From Pseudomonas quebecensis (GTDB lineage Bacteria; Pseudomonadota; Gammaproteobacteria; Pseudomonadales; Pseudomonadaceae), in NCBI RefSeq assembly GCF_026410085.1, contig NZ_CP112866.1, positions 4,711,001 through 4,775,000 on the forward strand: a stretch of DNA of 64,000 nucleotides. The letters are read 5' to 3'. The stretch's first letter is position 1. Every line of letters begins with the position of its first letter. This document shows, in pieces, positions 30,572-40,902 of this stretch. The position numbers were made by a program, and so were the translations under genes. Under the pieces are notes generated by a model. That model did not search any database. It saw only the letters and a program-made list of their open reading frames with translations, and was not told where the DNA came from.

Positions 30572-31543
30572 TCAGCTCAATATGGAGACCGTTCCCAAGT
30601 ATTTCAAGGCGCGTGACAGATTGTCGCTGTCCAGGCTGTCCAGCCAGTGCAAATCGCTCCAACTGCGCAACCAGGTGAACTGGCGCTTTGCCAATTGGCG
30701 CGTGGCGATGATGCCGCGCTCCTGCATTTCGGCTGACGTCAGCTTGCCATCCAGATGATCCCAGACTTGGCGATAGCCTACAGCACGTATCGAAGGCAAC
30801 CCTGGATGCAGGTCACCTCTGGAACGCAGTGCTACGACCTCCTCTACAAACCCCTGTTCCAACATAATTGTGAATCTTTGTGCAATTCGTTCATGCAGCA
30901 CCTGGCGATTTGCAGGAGCGATGGCCAGATTGGCCACAGTATAGGGCAATTGTGACTGTCCAGAAGCGCCTGCATCAGCACTTTGCGCAGATTGACGCTG
31001 CCGGTGCTCGGTCATGGTCGACCCGCTGACGCGCCAGACTTCCAGGGCCCGCGTGAGGCGCTGAGGGTCGTTGGGATGAATACGCGCCGCAGACACCGGA
31101 TCTATCGTCGCCAATTGATCATGCAGGGCTTGCCAGCCAAGGCGCGCAGCCTCGTCTTCAAGCTCGGCGCGCACCTGGGCGTCGGCCGGCGGCATATCCG
31201 CCAGACCTTCCTGTAAAGCCTTGTAGTAGAGCATCGTGCCGCCCACGAGCAGGGGAATATTGCCCCGTGCGGTGATCTCGGCCATGGCGGCCAGGGCGTC
31301 GGTACGGAAATCCGCCGCCGAGTAGCTTTGCGCGGGGTCAATGATGTCGATCAGCCGATGCGGATAGTCCGCGAGTAACGCCTTGGATGGCTTGGCCGTG
31401 CCGATATCCATGTCCCGGTAAACCAGGGCAGAGTCGACACTGATCAGCTCGCATGGCAGCACTTTGCTCAGCTCAATGGCCAGGTCGGTCTTGCCGGCGG
31501 CCGTGGGGCCCATCAGGAAGATTGCGGGGGGCAAGGCACTCAT
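30572..31543 (-). CDS. miaA: tRNA dimethylallyltransferase
   Basis: 323 residues from the ATG at 31543, which shares a base with the mutL stop. The P-loop GPTAAGKT is at 12-19; [16 protein letters not shown] and the C-terminal [12 protein letters not shown] are family signatures. It transfers a dimethylallyl group to N6 of A37 in tRNAs that read codons starting with U, which supports decoding fidelity. Hfq follows 91 bp downstream. Confidence 0.98.
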   Translation of the reverse strand: MSALPPAIFLMGPTAAGKTDLAIELSKVLPCELISVDSALVYRDMDIGTAKPSKALLADYPHRLIDIIDPAQSYSAADFRTDALAAMAEITARGNIPLLVGGTMLYYKALQEGLADMPPADAQVRAELEDEAARLGWQALHDQLATIDPVSAARIHPNDPQRLTRALEVWRVSGSTMTEHRQRQSAQSADAGASGQSQLPYTVANLAIAPANRQVLHERIAQRFTIMLEQGFVEEVVALRSRGDLHPGLPSIRAVGYRQVWDHLDGKLTSAEMQERGIIATRQLAKRQFTWLRSWSDLHWLDSLDSDNLSRALKYLGTVSILS

Positions 31544-33456
31544 CAACGACCGCGCAGGAACAGTTTGTCCAGATCGTCCAGGCCCATCTGGGTCCAGGTC
31601 GGTCGGCCGTGGTTGCACTGCCCGCTGCGCTCGGTGTTTTCCATGTCGCGCAGCAGCCCGTTCATTTCCGGCAACGCCAGCCGACGGTTGGCGCGGATGG
31701 CGCCGTGGCAGGCCATGGTGCCGAGCAGTTCGTTGATATGCGCCTGGATGCGGTCGCTGGTGCCGTATTCCATCAGGTCCGCCAGCACATCGGCTACGAG
31801 TCGATTGGCTTCCGCCTGCTTAAGCAGCGCCGGGATCTGACGGATCGCCAGGGTTTCCGGCCCCAGGCGCTGCAGCTCAAAGCCCAGTTTTTGAAAAACC
31901 CCGTGGTGTTCTTCGGCGCAATCGGCCTCGCGCTGGCTGACCGCCAGCGATTCCGGCACGAGCAACGGCTGGCCGCTGAGACCTTCGCTGGCCATGGCGA
32001 TCTTCAACCGCTCGTACATGATTCGCTCGTGGGCGGCATGCATGTCGACCAGCACGAGGCCATGGGCGTTTTCCGCCAGGATGTAAATGCCCTTGAGCTG
32101 CGCCAACGCATAACCCAAAGGCGGGATATCACCGCCACCTTCGGGCAGAGCCACTGCGCTCGGCTCAGCACCCGGCAGCGGCGCGTAGAATTCGCGATAG
32201 GCTGCCTGAGCCTCGGCCACCGGCACCGTCGATTGTGGACGTGGCGTGTACTGGTACTGATAACCCGCCCCCGCGCCGCCGCCCGGTGCCGTGTAGGCTG
32301 GCTGCGGCTGTGGCGATTGCAGCAGGTTGCCCGCCAGGCTCATCTCACCCTGGGGACCGAACTCACCGGCCTCGGGGCCGCTTGGGCGCACCACTGCCGT
32401 CACGATCGGCGCCGCCAGTTGGTCGTCCGGGCGCACGTCGCCCAGCGCGCGGTGCAGGGTGCCATAAAGGAAGTCATGCACCATGCGCCCATCACGGAAG
32501 CGCACCTCGTGCTTGGTCGGGTGGACGTTAACGTCCACCACCGCCGGGTCGACCTCGAAAAACAGCACAAAGGTCGGATGCCGTCCATTGAACAGCACAT
32601 CGCGATAGGCCTGGCGCACCGCGTGGGCAACGAGTTTGTCGCGCACTGCGCGGCCATTCACAAAGAAGTACTGCAAGTCCGCCTGGCTGCGAGAGAAGGT
32701 CGGCAAACCTACCCAGCCCCACAGGCGCAGGCCGTTGCGCTCGATTTCAATCGGCAGTGCCTGCTCCAGGAACCCCGCACCGCACACCGCCGCCACCCGA
32801 CGGGCGCGCGCGGCGTCGTCATTGGCTTCGTGCAGGCTGAGGATGGTCTTGCCGTTGTGGCGCAAGTGAAACGCCACGTCGAAACGCGCCAGGGCGAGGC
32901 GTTTGATGACTTCCTGCAGGTGGTCGAACTCGGTTTTCTCGGCCTTGAGGAACTTACGCCGCGCCGGCGTATTGAAGAACAGGTCGCGCACCTCAACCGA
33001 GGTGCCCACCGGATGCGCGGCCGGCTGGACCCGAGGCGCCATGTCGCGCCCCTCGGTTTCCACTTGCCAGGCCTGGTCGGCGCCGCGGGTGCGCGAGGTC
33101 AGGGTCAGGCGTGCCACGGAACTGATGGAGGCCAGGGCCTCGCCGCGAAAACCCAGGCTCATCACGCGCTCAAGGTCTTCCAGGTCGCGAATCTTACTGG
33201 TGGCGTGACGGGCCAGCGCCAACGGCAGGTCGTCGGAGGAGATGCCGCTGCCGTCGTCGCGCACCCGCAAGAGCTTCACCCCCCCCTGCTCCACGTCGAC
33301 ATCAATACGTTTGGCGCCGGAGTCGATGCTGTTTTCCAGCAGTTCCTTGATCACCGACGCGGGCCGCTCCACCACCTCGCCCGCAGCGATCTGGTTGGCC
33401 AGGCGCGGGCTGAGCAATTCAATGCGCGAGCCGCTGCCGAGAACTGTTTCGCTCAT
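31543..33456 (-). CDS. mutL: DNA mismatch repair protein MutL
   Basis: 637 residues. The N-terminal GHKL ATPase carries [19 protein letters not shown] and [11 protein letters not shown] proline/glycine-rich linker (about 345-420) leads to the C-terminal dimerisation domain. The motif [12 protein letters not shown] (471-482) fits the DQHA-x2-E-x4-E endonuclease pattern, with ACHGAIRAN and CNHGRPT metal-site segments. So this is a nicking MutL, as in P. aeruginosa, unlike E. coli MutL. One-base overlap with both amiB and miaA. Confidence 0.98.
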   Translation of the reverse strand: MSETVLGSGSRIELLSPRLANQIAAGEVVERPASVIKELLENSIDSGAKRIDVDVEQGGVKLLRVRDDGSGISSDDLPLALARHATSKIRDLEDLERVMSLGFRGEALASISSVARLTLTSRTRGADQAWQVETEGRDMAPRVQPAAHPVGTSVEVRDLFFNTPARRKFLKAEKTEFDHLQEVIKRLALARFDVAFHLRHNGKTILSLHEANDDAARARRVAAVCGAGFLEQALPIEIERNGLRLWGWVGLPTFSRSQADLQYFFVNGRAVRDKLVAHAVRQAYRDVLFNGRHPTFVLFFEVDPAVVDVNVHPTKHEVRFRDGRMVHDFLYGTLHRALGDVRPDDQLAAPIVTAVVRPSGPEAGEFGPQGEMSLAGNLLQSPQPQPAYTAPGGGAGAGYQYQYTPRPQSTVPVAEAQAAYREFYAPLPGAEPSAVALPEGGGDIPPLGYALAQLKGIYILAENAHGLVLVDMHAAHERIMYERLKIAMASEGLSGQPLLVPESLAVSQREADCAEEHHGVFQKLGFELQRLGPETLAIRQIPALLKQAEANRLVADVLADLMEYGTSDRIQAHINELLGTMACHGAIRANRRLALPEMNGLLRDMENTERSGQCNHGRPTWTQMGLDDLDKLFLRGR

Positions 33457-34877
33457 TACTGTGCCGCCAATTCTGTGCCGGGGATGGTCAATACCTGGCC
33501 GACCTTCAATTCATCGGTTTTCAGGTTGTTCGCAGTGCGCAAGGTCGCGGGCGATACCTGGAAGCGCACCGCCAGCATGGCCAGGGTGTCACCGGGCTGT
33601 ACGCGATGGTCACGCGTGCCTTGGGCGATTTTCCCGGAGTCGCGCAACCAGGCGATATACGTGCCGGGAGGCGGATTCTGCTGGAAGAACTGACGTACGC
33701 CGGCACTGATGGACCGCGCCAATGCCTGTTGGTGGCTGGCGCTGGCCAATTTGGACGCCTCGTTGGCGTTGGAGATAAAGCCGGTTTCCACCAGGATCGA
33801 TGGGATATCCGGCGACTTCAACACCATGAACCCGGCCTGCTCAACGCGCTGTTTGTGCAACGACGTGACACGACCGATATTGCTCAACACCTTCTGGCCG
33901 ACGTTCAGGCTGGAAGTCAGCGAGGCGGTCATCGACAGGTCCAGCAGTACGCCGGCGAGCATCTTGTCCTTGTCATCCAGGGAAACGTTGCCGGCCCCGC
34001 CGATCAGATCGGAGCGGTTTTCGCTGTCGGCCAGCCAGCGCGCGGTTTCGGACGTGGCGCCTCGATCCGAGAGGGCAAATACCGATGCTCCGAAGGCCGC
34101 AGACGACGGCGCGGCGTCGGCGTGGATCGACACAAACAGGTCGGCCCCCTTCTTACGCGCGATTTCGGTACGGCCGCGCAACGGAATGAAATAGTCGCCG
34201 GTGCGGGTCAGCTCGGCACGGTAGCCTTTCATGCCATTGACCTGGCGCTGCAGCTCGCGAGCGATGGCCAGCACCACGTCTTTTTCATGCTGGCCGCGTG
34301 AACCGGAGGCACCCGGGTCTTCACCGCCGTGACCGGCATCAATGACCACGATAATGTCACGCTTGCCGGCCGGTGCCGGCGGCGGCGGTGGCAGCTTGAC
34401 CTGAGGCTGCGACGGGTTTACCGGCACCGCCGGTACGGTCGCCACGCTCGGCGTCGGCGCGGGCGGCGGAGCGGCATCCGCGGCGTTGTCGAACAGGTCG
34501 ACCACCAGCCGGTTACCGTACTGGGCATTCGGCGCCAGCGAGAAGCTCTTGGGCGTCACGGCTTTTTTCAGGTCAATGACCACGCGCAGGTCGGTCGGCG
34601 TACGCTGCGCCGAGCGCATGGCGGTGATCGGCGTGTTGGCGGTAGAAACTTTAAGTGGCGCGGCCAGGGTCGCGCCGTTGATATCGATCACCAGGCGATC
34701 GGGCGCCGCCAGGGTAAAGACACTGTGCTGGACCGGCCCGGACAGGTCGAACACCAGTCGCGTGTTATCCGGCGCTCGCCACAGGCGCACACTCTTTACC
34801 TGTGAAGCAGCCAGAGCATTGACAGTCATTGCCGCAAGCAACACCCCTACGACAGCAACCAACGCGCGAAAGCGCAT
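33456..34877 (-). CDS. amiB: N-acetylmuramoyl-L-alanine amidase with LysM domain
   Basis: 473 residues from the ATG at 34877; an in-frame GTG at 34892, next to the tsaE stop, is the alternative. A signal peptide (about 1-24) is followed by an AMIN domain (about 25-135) and a Pro-rich linker. The Amidase_3 zinc domain comes next ([25 protein letters not shown]), then a C-terminal LysM ([16 protein letters not shown]). It cuts septal peptidoglycan in the periplasm for daughter-cell separation. It is coupled to mutL by a one-base overlap. Confidence 0.96.
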   Translation of the reverse strand: MRFRALVAVVGVLLAAMTVNALAASQVKSVRLWRAPDNTRLVFDLSGPVQHSVFTLAAPDRLVIDINGATLAAPLKVSTANTPITAMRSAQRTPTDLRVVIDLKKAVTPKSFSLAPNAQYGNRLVVDLFDNAADAAPPPAPTPSVATVPAVPVNPSQPQVKLPPPPPAPAGKRDIIVVIDAGHGGEDPGASGSRGQHEKDVVLAIARELQRQVNGMKGYRAELTRTGDYFIPLRGRTEIARKKGADLFVSIHADAAPSSAAFGASVFALSDRGATSETARWLADSENRSDLIGGAGNVSLDDKDKMLAGVLLDLSMTASLTSSLNVGQKVLSNIGRVTSLHKQRVEQAGFMVLKSPDIPSILVETGFISNANEASKLASASHQQALARSISAGVRQFFQQNPPPGTYIAWLRDSGKIAQGTRDHRVQPGDTLAMLAVRFQVSPATLRTANNLKTDELKVGQVLTIPGTELAAQ

Positions 34878-34892
34878 ACCTAACCCCACCAA

Positions 34893-35363
34893 TTATTTGA
34901 ATTCCAAAGCCAGAGCGGCACACCACGACTCGGCGCGCGTGCTCTGGGGCAACAACTTCAGCTGACGTCCATGCTCATGCGGCGTAATGGTAATGGTCAG
35001 GTCAGGCTTTGGCAAAAAGCCTGTACCTTTATCTGGCCATTCGATCAGGCACAGCGCCTCTGCATCGAAGTAATCACGGATGCCCATAAACTCCAATTCC
35101 TCGGGGTCCACCAGGCGGTAGAGGTCGAAGTGAAAGGCGCGCATCGTGCCGATCTCGTAAGGTTCGACCAACGTGAACGTCGGGCTTTTTACCGCGCCCT
35201 CATGACCCAGCCCGCGAATAATCCCACGGGACAACGTGGTCTTACCTGCTCCCAGGTCGCCTTCCAGGAAAATCAGCCCGTTACCGGCCGTCAGTTGCGC
35301 CAGGCGATGGCCCAACGCAACCATGGCGTCTTCATCGGCCAGGAAGAGAATTACTTCAGGCAT
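34893..35363 (-). CDS. tsaE: tRNA threonylcarbamoyladenosine biosynthesis ATPase TsaE
   Basis: 156 residues with P-loop GDLGAGKTT (35-43) and SPTFTLVEPYE. TsaE is the ATPase of the TsaBDE complex that makes t6A37 in ANN-decoding tRNAs. The start overlaps the 3' end of nnrD by 13 nt. It is a normal-length member of the conserved nnrD, tsaE, amiB, mutL series. Confidence 0.97.
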   Translation of the reverse strand: MPEVILFLADEDAMVALGHRLAQLTAGNGLIFLEGDLGAGKTTLSRGIIRGLGHEGAVKSPTFTLVEPYEIGTMRAFHFDLYRLVDPEELEFMGIRDYFDAEALCLIEWPDKGTGFLPKPDLTITITPHEHGRQLKLLPQSTRAESWCAALALEFK

Positions 35364-36211
35364 GGCGACTGCTCCTCCAGCAATTGACGAATGGCCGGGA
35401 TCAGGTCACTGGCGGCAAGCCCACGCCCCAAGGTGCCCTGTCGATCCCCAGCCGTGGCGTGCAGCCAAACGGCCAGGCAACTGGCCTCGTACGCAGGCAT
35501 TCCCTGGGCCAGCAAAGCGCCGACCAGACCGGCCAATACATCGCCCAGCCCTGCGGTAGCCATCGCCGGATGGCCTTGATCGCAGCGGGAAACCCGTCCA
35601 TCCGGGCTGGCAATCAAACTACCCGCGCCTTTGAGAATGGCGACGGCGTTGAATGTCCGGCTCAACGCGCGCGCCACCTTAAGACGGTCCGCCTGAACCT
35701 CGGCTGTCGACAAGCCCAACAGACGCGCCGCTTCGCCCGGGTGCGGGGTGATTACGCAGTTGGCCGGCAGGCTCACACCGCCGGCAGCCAGTTGGTTCAA
35801 CGCGTCGGCGTCCCATACTTGCGGCTGGCGGGCATTGGCCGCGACCGATAACAAGCTTTTGCCCCAGGCGGCAGCGCCCAGGCCGGGGCCGATAACGATC
35901 ACCGAGATTTTTTCCAGCAAGCCCATCAACTGGTTGGCAGAACTCACGCCCACGCTCATGACTTCCGGCAAACGGGCCAATGCAGCCGGCACATGCTCAA
36001 GGCGCGTCGCCAGGGACACCATGCCCGCACCACTGCGCAAGGCGCTTTCGGCACTCAACAGCGCAGCGCCGCCGAAGCCCAGGTCACCGCCGATGACCAG
36101 CAGGTGGCCGAACTGGCCTTTATGGGCATCCGCAGAGCGCGCAGCCAGGTGCGGCAATTGGCCGGGTAATAGTGGCTGAACGTCGGTTATTTCGTGTTTT
36201 GTCTGAGGCAT
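35351..36211 (-). CDS. nnrD: ADP-dependent NAD(P)H-hydrate dehydratase
   Basis: 286 residues: only the carbohydrate-kinase-like dehydratase domain, without the N-terminal NAD(P)HX epimerase domain that is fused in E. coli Nnr. Visible motifs are GHLLVIGGDLGFGGAA, TPHPGEAARLLG and GLGDVLAG. It repairs the damaged cofactors NADHX and NADPHX using ADP. An epimerase gene is not in the window. It overlaps tsaE by 13 nt and is divergent from queG. Confidence 0.93.
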   Translation of the reverse strand: MPQTKHEITDVQPLLPGQLPHLAARSADAHKGQFGHLLVIGGDLGFGGAALLSAESALRSGAGMVSLATRLEHVPAALARLPEVMSVGVSSANQLMGLLEKISVIVIGPGLGAAAWGKSLLSVAANARQPQVWDADALNQLAAGGVSLPANCVITPHPGEAARLLGLSTAEVQADRLKVARALSRTFNAVAILKGAGSLIASPDGRVSRCDQGHPAMATAGLGDVLAGLVGALLAQGMPAYEASCLAVWLHATAGDRQGTLGRGLAASDLIPAIRQLLEEQSPCLK

Positions 36212-36274
36212 GCGTCTTCAAGCTCCGATGTCTGGCAGAATTATACGCATCTAACCTGTGGTTTCCCGTGTCTC

Positions 36275-37339
36275 ATGCCCGCTATTACCTCCGATCTGCC
36301 CGCCCTCGCCCAATCGATCAAAGACTGGGGCCGCGAGCTGGGCTTTCAGCAAGTCGGCATCAGTGGCCTGGACCTGGCCGAGCATGAGCAGCACCTGCAA
36401 CGCTGGCTCGACGCCGGCTACCACGGCGAGATGGATTACATGGGCGCCCACGGCAGCAAACGCTCCCACCCCGAAGAACTGGTACCCGGCACCCTGCGCG
36501 TGGTGTCGCTGCGCATGGATTACCTGCCCGGCGACACCCATATGGCGCACATGCTGGCCCAGCCGGAAAAAGCCTACATCTCCCGCTACGCCCTCGGCCG
36601 CGACTACCACAAGCTGATCCGCAAACGCGTGCAGCAACTGGCCGACCGTATCCAGGCCCAGATCGGCCCTTTTGGCTTTCGGGCCTTTGTCGACAGCGCG
36701 CCAGTGCTCGAAAAGGCCATCGCCGAGCAAGCCGGCCTGGGCTGGATCGGCAAGAACACCCTGGTACTCAATCGCAAGGCCGGCAGTTATTTTTTCCTCA
36801 GTGAGCTGTTCGTCGACCTGCCCTTACCGGTCGACCCGCCCCATAGCACCGAGCACTGCGGACGCTGCACCGCTTGCCTGGATATCTGCCCGACCAATGC
36901 CTTCGTCGGCCCCTATGTGCTGGACGCCCGGCGCTGTATCTCGTACCTGACCATTGAGCTCAAAAGCGCGATTCCGGAGGACCTGCGCCCACTGATCGGC
37001 AATCGCGTATTCGGCTGCGATGACTGTCAGATCGTTTGTCCGTGGAATCGTTTCGCTCGTGCCACTGGCGAAGGCGATTTCCAGCCACGGCATAACCTGG
37101 ATAACGCAGAACTGGCCGAACTGTTTATGTGGGACGAGGATAAATTCCTCAGCAGCACCGAAGGCTCGCCCCTGCGCCGCGCCGGCTATGAGCGCTGGTT
37201 GCGTAACCTGGCAGTAGGCTTGGGCAATGCGCCATCAAGCATTCCGGTGCTGGAAGCCTTGAAGGCGCGCCGTGAGCACCCCTCGGCGCTGGTGCGTGAG
37301 CATGTGGAATGGGCACTCAAGCAGCACGCGCAACGCTAG
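36275..37339 (+). CDS. queG: Epoxyqueuosine reductase
   Basis: 354 residues from the ATG at 36275 (MPAITSDLPALAQSIK); 27 in-frame codons further upstream overlap the nnrD start region and are not conserved-looking. Two 4Fe-4S motifs (CGRCTACLDICP, CDDCQIVCPWN) and the cobalamin-binding N-terminal region are present. It reduces epoxyqueuosine to queuosine at tRNA wobble position 34. Its stop overlaps the convergent channel gene by 3-4 bp. Confidence 0.97.
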   Translation: MPAITSDLPALAQSIKDWGRELGFQQVGISGLDLAEHEQHLQRWLDAGYHGEMDYMGAHGSKRSHPEELVPGTLRVVSLRMDYLPGDTHMAHMLAQPEKAYISRYALGRDYHKLIRKRVQQLADRIQAQIGPFGFRAFVDSAPVLEKAIAEQAGLGWIGKNTLVLNRKAGSYFFLSELFVDLPLPVDPPHSTEHCGRCTACLDICPTNAFVGPYVLDARRCISYLTIELKSAIPEDLRPLIGNRVFGCDDCQIVCPWNRFARATGEGDFQPRHNLDNAELAELFMWDEDKFLSSTEGSPLRRAGYERWLRNLAVGLGNAPSSIPVLEALKARREHPSALVREHVEWALKQHAQR

Positions 37340-37950
37340 TGCACATCGTCGTTGTAGACGAACTTGGGCATTTCCCAGTGAAAGCGGATCGCCAGCAGGC
37401 GCAATAGAAAGCCACTGAACAGCGTCAGCAGGATGGCTTGCTCGCCGGGCAGTTCCAGATGCAGACACAGCAGGTAGAACCAGGCGGCGAGGAACGACAC
37501 GCTGGCATACAACTCGCGGCGGAAGATCAGCGGGATATCGTTGCAGAAGATATCCCGCAGAATGCCGCCGAACACCCCGGTGATCACACCACTGACCGAC
37601 GCCACCAGCATGCCGTGGCCCATTTCCAGGGCAGTCATGCAGCCGATCAAAGTGAATGCCACCAGGCCCACGGCGTCCAGCGCCAGGAAGACCGAGCGCA
37701 GACGTCGCATCAGCGGCGCGATAAAGATCGTCACCAGCGCAGCCACGGAGGTCAGCACCAGGTACTCCGGGTGCTTGACCCACGTCAGCGGGTAATGCCC
37801 CAGCAATACATCACGCACCGAACCGCCCCCCAGCGCCGTCACGCAGGCGATCAGCACCACGCCGAACCAGTCCATGCCGCGCCGACCGGCGGACAGGGCG
37901 CCGGTCATGGCTTCGGCGGTGATGGCGATGAGGTAAAGCATCAGCAGCAT
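37336..37950 (-). CDS. Trimeric intracellular cation channel (TRIC, UPF0126) family protein
   Basis: 204 residues with about seven membrane helices built as an inverted repeat. Each half has a glycine-rich kink followed by Arg-Asp: GGGSVRDVLLG (about 42-52) and GGILRDIFCND. Bacterial TRIC homologues such as E. coli YicG are inner-membrane cation or glycine-related channels; the substrate here is unknown. Convergent with queG. Confidence 0.92.
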   Translation of the reverse strand: MLLMLYLIAITAEAMTGALSAGRRGMDWFGVVLIACVTALGGGSVRDVLLGHYPLTWVKHPEYLVLTSVAALVTIFIAPLMRRLRSVFLALDAVGLVAFTLIGCMTALEMGHGMLVASVSGVITGVFGGILRDIFCNDIPLIFRRELYASVSFLAAWFYLLCLHLELPGEQAILLTLFSGFLLRLLAIRFHWEMPKFVYNDDVH

Positions 37951-38035
37951 GATGGCGATCCTTGCAAAGAGGCCGGCAGTCTAATCATTTGCTGATGGCA
38001 CCAAAAGGGGGCGCTGGGCGATAAAACGAGTGGCC

Positions 38036-38108
38036 TGCATCGGGGGCAAGCCCCCTCCCACACTTGGACTTGGGAATACATTCAAGTGTGGGAGCTGGCT
38101 TGCCTGCA
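38036..38108. repeat. REP doublet
   Basis: TGCATCGGGGGCAAGCCCCC then CTCCCACACTTG, mirrored by CAAGTGTGGGAGCTGGCTTG, with about 15 bp between. The right copy is degenerate in its stem. It lies just beyond the orn stop. Confidence 0.85.
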
Positions 38109-38133
38109 AGGGCGCTGTTCGGCCGCCCTAGCT

Positions 38134-38676
38134 TCAAGCCTTGATGAAATGCTTGCGGTAATGCTGCAGCTCGGCAATCGACTCGCGAATGTCATCCAGC
38201 GCCAGGTGAGTGCTGCCTTTGTGGAAACTGTCTTTGACTTCCGGCGCCCAGCGCGCGGCCAGTTCCTTGAGCGTGGACACGTCCAGGTTGCGGTAATGGA
38301 AATAGCTTTCCAGGGCCTTCATGTGGGTATAAAGGAAGCGACGATCCTGGCAGATGCTGTTGCCACAGATCGGCGATTTGCCTTTGGGCACCCACTGTTC
38401 CAGGAAGGCGATGGTCTGGGCCTCGGCCTCGGCCATGCTGATACGGCTGTCGCGCACACGCTGGGTCAGGCCGGAGTTACCGTGGGTGCGGGTATTCCAC
38501 TCATCCATAGTGGCGAGCACCGCGTCGCTGTGATGGATGGCGATCACCGGACCTTCGGCCAAGGTGTTGAGGTTGCTGTCGGTGACAATCGTCGCCATCT
38601 CGATGATGACGTCGGTGTCAGGGTTCAGACCGGTCATTTCCAGATCGATCCAAATCAGGTTCTGTGGGTTTTGCAT
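38134..38676 (-). CDS. orn: Oligoribonuclease
   Basis: 180 residues from the ATG at 38676 ([17 protein letters not shown]). A DEDDh exonuclease: IDLEMTGL carries the first Asp/Glu pair, and the C-terminal [13 protein letters not shown] holds the rest. It finishes RNA decay by cleaving dinucleotides. In pseudomonads this includes pGpG from cyclic-di-GMP breakdown. Upstream in-frame codons overlap the divergent rsgA and are not coding. Confidence 0.98.
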   Translation of the reverse strand: MQNPQNLIWIDLEMTGLNPDTDVIIEMATIVTDSNLNTLAEGPVIAIHHSDAVLATMDEWNTRTHGNSGLTQRVRDSRISMAEAEAQTIAFLEQWVPKGKSPICGNSICQDRRFLYTHMKALESYFHYRNLDVSTLKELAARWAPEVKDSFHKGSTHLALDDIRESIAELQHYRKHFIKA

Positions 38677-38784
38677 GGCTCGTTTCTCTTGGCACCTTGG
38701 CGTAGCTGCGCAGTTTAGCAGGCGGGGCCGTGCTAGACTCGCGACCGTTTTACCCAACCTTTGCATTATCGACACGGAACACCA

Positions 38785-39816
38785 ATGGCCAAACGCCAGC
38801 TCAACCGTCGCCAGAACTGGCGCATCGAAAAGATTCAAGGTGAACGCGCCGCCCGCGCCGCCAAACGTGAATCCTCCGCCGTGGAAGCGCTCGAGGGCGG
38901 CGACCTGGGCCCCGAACAAACGGGCCTGGTGATCGCGCACTTTGGCGTGCAGGTCGAAGTCGAGGCGCTGGAAGGCGAACTCGCCGGCCAGGTGTTCCGT
39001 TGTCACTTGCGCGCCAACCTGCCGGCGCTGGTGACCGGCGACCGTGTGGTATGGCGGGCCGGCAACCAGGGGATCGGCGTGATCGTCGCCCAGTTGCCAC
39101 GCAGCACCGAATTGCGCCGCCCCGACAGTCGCGGCCAGCTCAAGCCGGTGGCGGCCAACGTCGACATGATCGTGATTGTCTTCGCTCCGTTGCCCGAGCC
39201 CCATGCCAACCTGATCGACCGCTACCTGGTGGCGGCCGAGCACGCCGGCATTCGCCCACTGCTGCTGTTGAACAAATTCGATTTGATCGACGAGCAGAAC
39301 GCCCCGGCGCTCAATGCGTTGCTGGCGGTCTACCGCACCCTGGGCTACCCGGTGCTGGAAGTCTCGGCCCATCACGGCAATGGCATGGAACAACTGCAAC
39401 AACAGTTGGACGGGCGCATCAGCGTGTTCGTAGGCCAGTCCGGCGTCGGCAAGTCGTCGCTGGTCAACAGCCTGCTGCCGGAAGTGGACACCCGCGTGGG
39501 GCCGCTGTCGGAGCTGTCCGGCCAGGGCACCCACACCACCACCACCGCGCGACTGTTCCACTTCCCCGGCGGTGGCGAGCTGATCGACTCTCCGGGTATC
39601 CGCGAATTCGGCCTCGGCCACGTCAGCCGCAGCGATGTGGAAGCCGGCTTCATCGAATTCAACGACCTGATCGGCACCTGCCGCTTCCGCGACTGCAAGC
39701 ACGACCGCGAACCGGGCTGCGCCTTGCTCAAGGCCCTGGAAGATGGCCGTGTGCAACAGCAGCGGATGAATAGCTATCGGTCGATCATTGCAAGCTTGCC
39801 TGAAAGCAGTTACTGA
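38785..39816 (+). CDS. rsgA: Small ribosomal subunit biogenesis GTPase RsgA
   Basis: 343 residues from the ATG at 38785 ([18 protein letters not shown]). The order is an OB fold, then a circularly permuted GTPase: NKFD (163-166) precedes GQSGVGKSS (217-225) and DSPG (268-271). A zinc site follows with Cys299, Cys304, His306 and Cys312. It acts in late 30S maturation and releases RbfA. Divergent from orn, 108 bp apart. Confidence 0.98.
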   Translation: MAKRQLNRRQNWRIEKIQGERAARAAKRESSAVEALEGGDLGPEQTGLVIAHFGVQVEVEALEGELAGQVFRCHLRANLPALVTGDRVVWRAGNQGIGVIVAQLPRSTELRRPDSRGQLKPVAANVDMIVIVFAPLPEPHANLIDRYLVAAEHAGIRPLLLLNKFDLIDEQNAPALNALLAVYRTLGYPVLEVSAHHGNGMEQLQQQLDGRISVFVGQSGVGKSSLVNSLLPEVDTRVGPLSELSGQGTHTTTTARLFHFPGGGELIDSPGIREFGLGHVSRSDVEAGFIEFNDLIGTCRFRDCKHDREPGCALLKALEDGRVQQQRMNSYRSIIASLPESSY

Positions 39817-39844
39817 CCGACACCCTGCCCGCCGAGGCAGATGT

Positions 39845-39873
39845 GAAAAGGCCGCGATGATCGCGGCCTTTTC
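39845..39873. terminator. Bidirectional terminator between rsgA and motB
   Basis: GAAAAGGCCGCGATGATCGC continuing GGCCTTTTC: a 12-bp stem with A/T runs on both sides, between convergent rsgA and motB. Confidence 0.88.
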
Positions 39874-39882
39874 ATATGCAGG

Positions 39883-40899
39883 TTAAGAGCCCGTTCTGGG
39901 CACCGTCGGGTCTTTCACACCGCCATCGTCAAACAGATTCAACCTCTGCCGCAGTTCATGGGCCGGCAATGGCTCCTTTCCTGGCGGGATCGCGTTCGGG
40001 TCGGTCGGCACTTCCCCTGGCGCCCCGGCGCCCGGCGTGGGTGCCGGAGGGGGTTGATCGCCCTCGATCGCGCGCTGGGCCTTTTTAGTCAGCACGACGA
40101 TGTCGATGCGCCGATTGATCGGGTTGAACGGGTCCTTCCCATCAAACAGCTGCGAGGAGGCAAAACCCACCACCCGCGCCACTTGCGAATCCGGGTAGCT
40201 GCCGGCCACCAGGGCACGACGGGCCGCGTTGGCGCGGTTGGCCGAAAGCTCCCAGTTGCCGAAGTCGCCTTGGCCCGCATAGGGCTTGGCGTCCGTATGG
40301 CCACTGATGCTGATTTTGTTCGGCACCGCTTTGATGGTGTCGGCCATGGCCAGCAGGATATCTTCGAAGTACGGCTTCAACCGCGCACTGCCGGAATCGA
40401 ACATCGGCCGGTTGGCGGCGTCGGTGATCTGGATGCGCAGACCGTCCGGCGTGATCTCGAAGGAAATCTGATCCTTGAACTTCAGCAACTGCGGGTTTTC
40501 CTCAACCTTGTTTTGCAGTTCCTGCAGCAACAGCTCAAGACGCTCCTGCTCGACCTGCTCGGCCATGGCCTCGACCGTGTCGCGCTCCACCGGGATTTTC
40601 TCCTGGGGTGCCTCGGTCTTCACTTCCGGGTTGATCGTGCGCTCAGGCGCCAGCTGCGGCGAACCGCCCAGGTCGATCACGAAGGGCGTGCCGCTTTCCG
40701 AGAAACCGATAGGGTCTTTGAAGTAGCCGGCGATGGCGATCTTCTGCTCCGGCGTGGCGGTAGACATCAGCCACAGCACCAGAAAGAACGCCATCATCGC
40801 CGTCGCAAAGTCGGCGAAGGCGATTTTCCAGGCGCCACCATGGTGCCCCGCAGCGAAGCGCTTGACGCGCTTGATGATTATCGGCTGGTTGTTTTCCAT
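39883..40899 (-). CDS. motB: Flagellar motor stator protein MotB
   Basis: 338 residues. One membrane helix (about 28-47, FADFATAMMAFFLVLWLM) carries the proton-binding Asp30. A plug/linker region and an OmpA-like peptidoglycan-binding domain follow (ISISGHTDAKPYAG, RANAARRALV), then a Pro/Gly-rich tail. Forms the proton-driven stator with MotA. It lies 3 nt after motA. Confidence 0.97.
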   Translation of the reverse strand: MENNQPIIIKRVKRFAAGHHGGAWKIAFADFATAMMAFFLVLWLMSTATPEQKIAIAGYFKDPIGFSESGTPFVIDLGGSPQLAPERTINPEVKTEAPQEKIPVERDTVEAMAEQVEQERLELLLQELQNKVEENPQLLKFKDQISFEITPDGLRIQITDAANRPMFDSGSARLKPYFEDILLAMADTIKAVPNKISISGHTDAKPYAGQGDFGNWELSANRANAARRALVAGSYPDSQVARVVGFASSQLFDGKDPFNPINRRIDIVVLTKKAQRAIEGDQPPPAPTPGAGAPGEVPTDPNAIPPGKEPLPAHELRQRLNLFDDGGVKDPTVPRTGS

Positions 40900-40902
40900 G
40901 GC

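Noticed and set aside
31453..33693. Plus-strand open frame of 746 codons opposite mutL
   Set aside because: MutL on the minus strand has all ATPase and endonuclease motifs; this is its antisense shadow.
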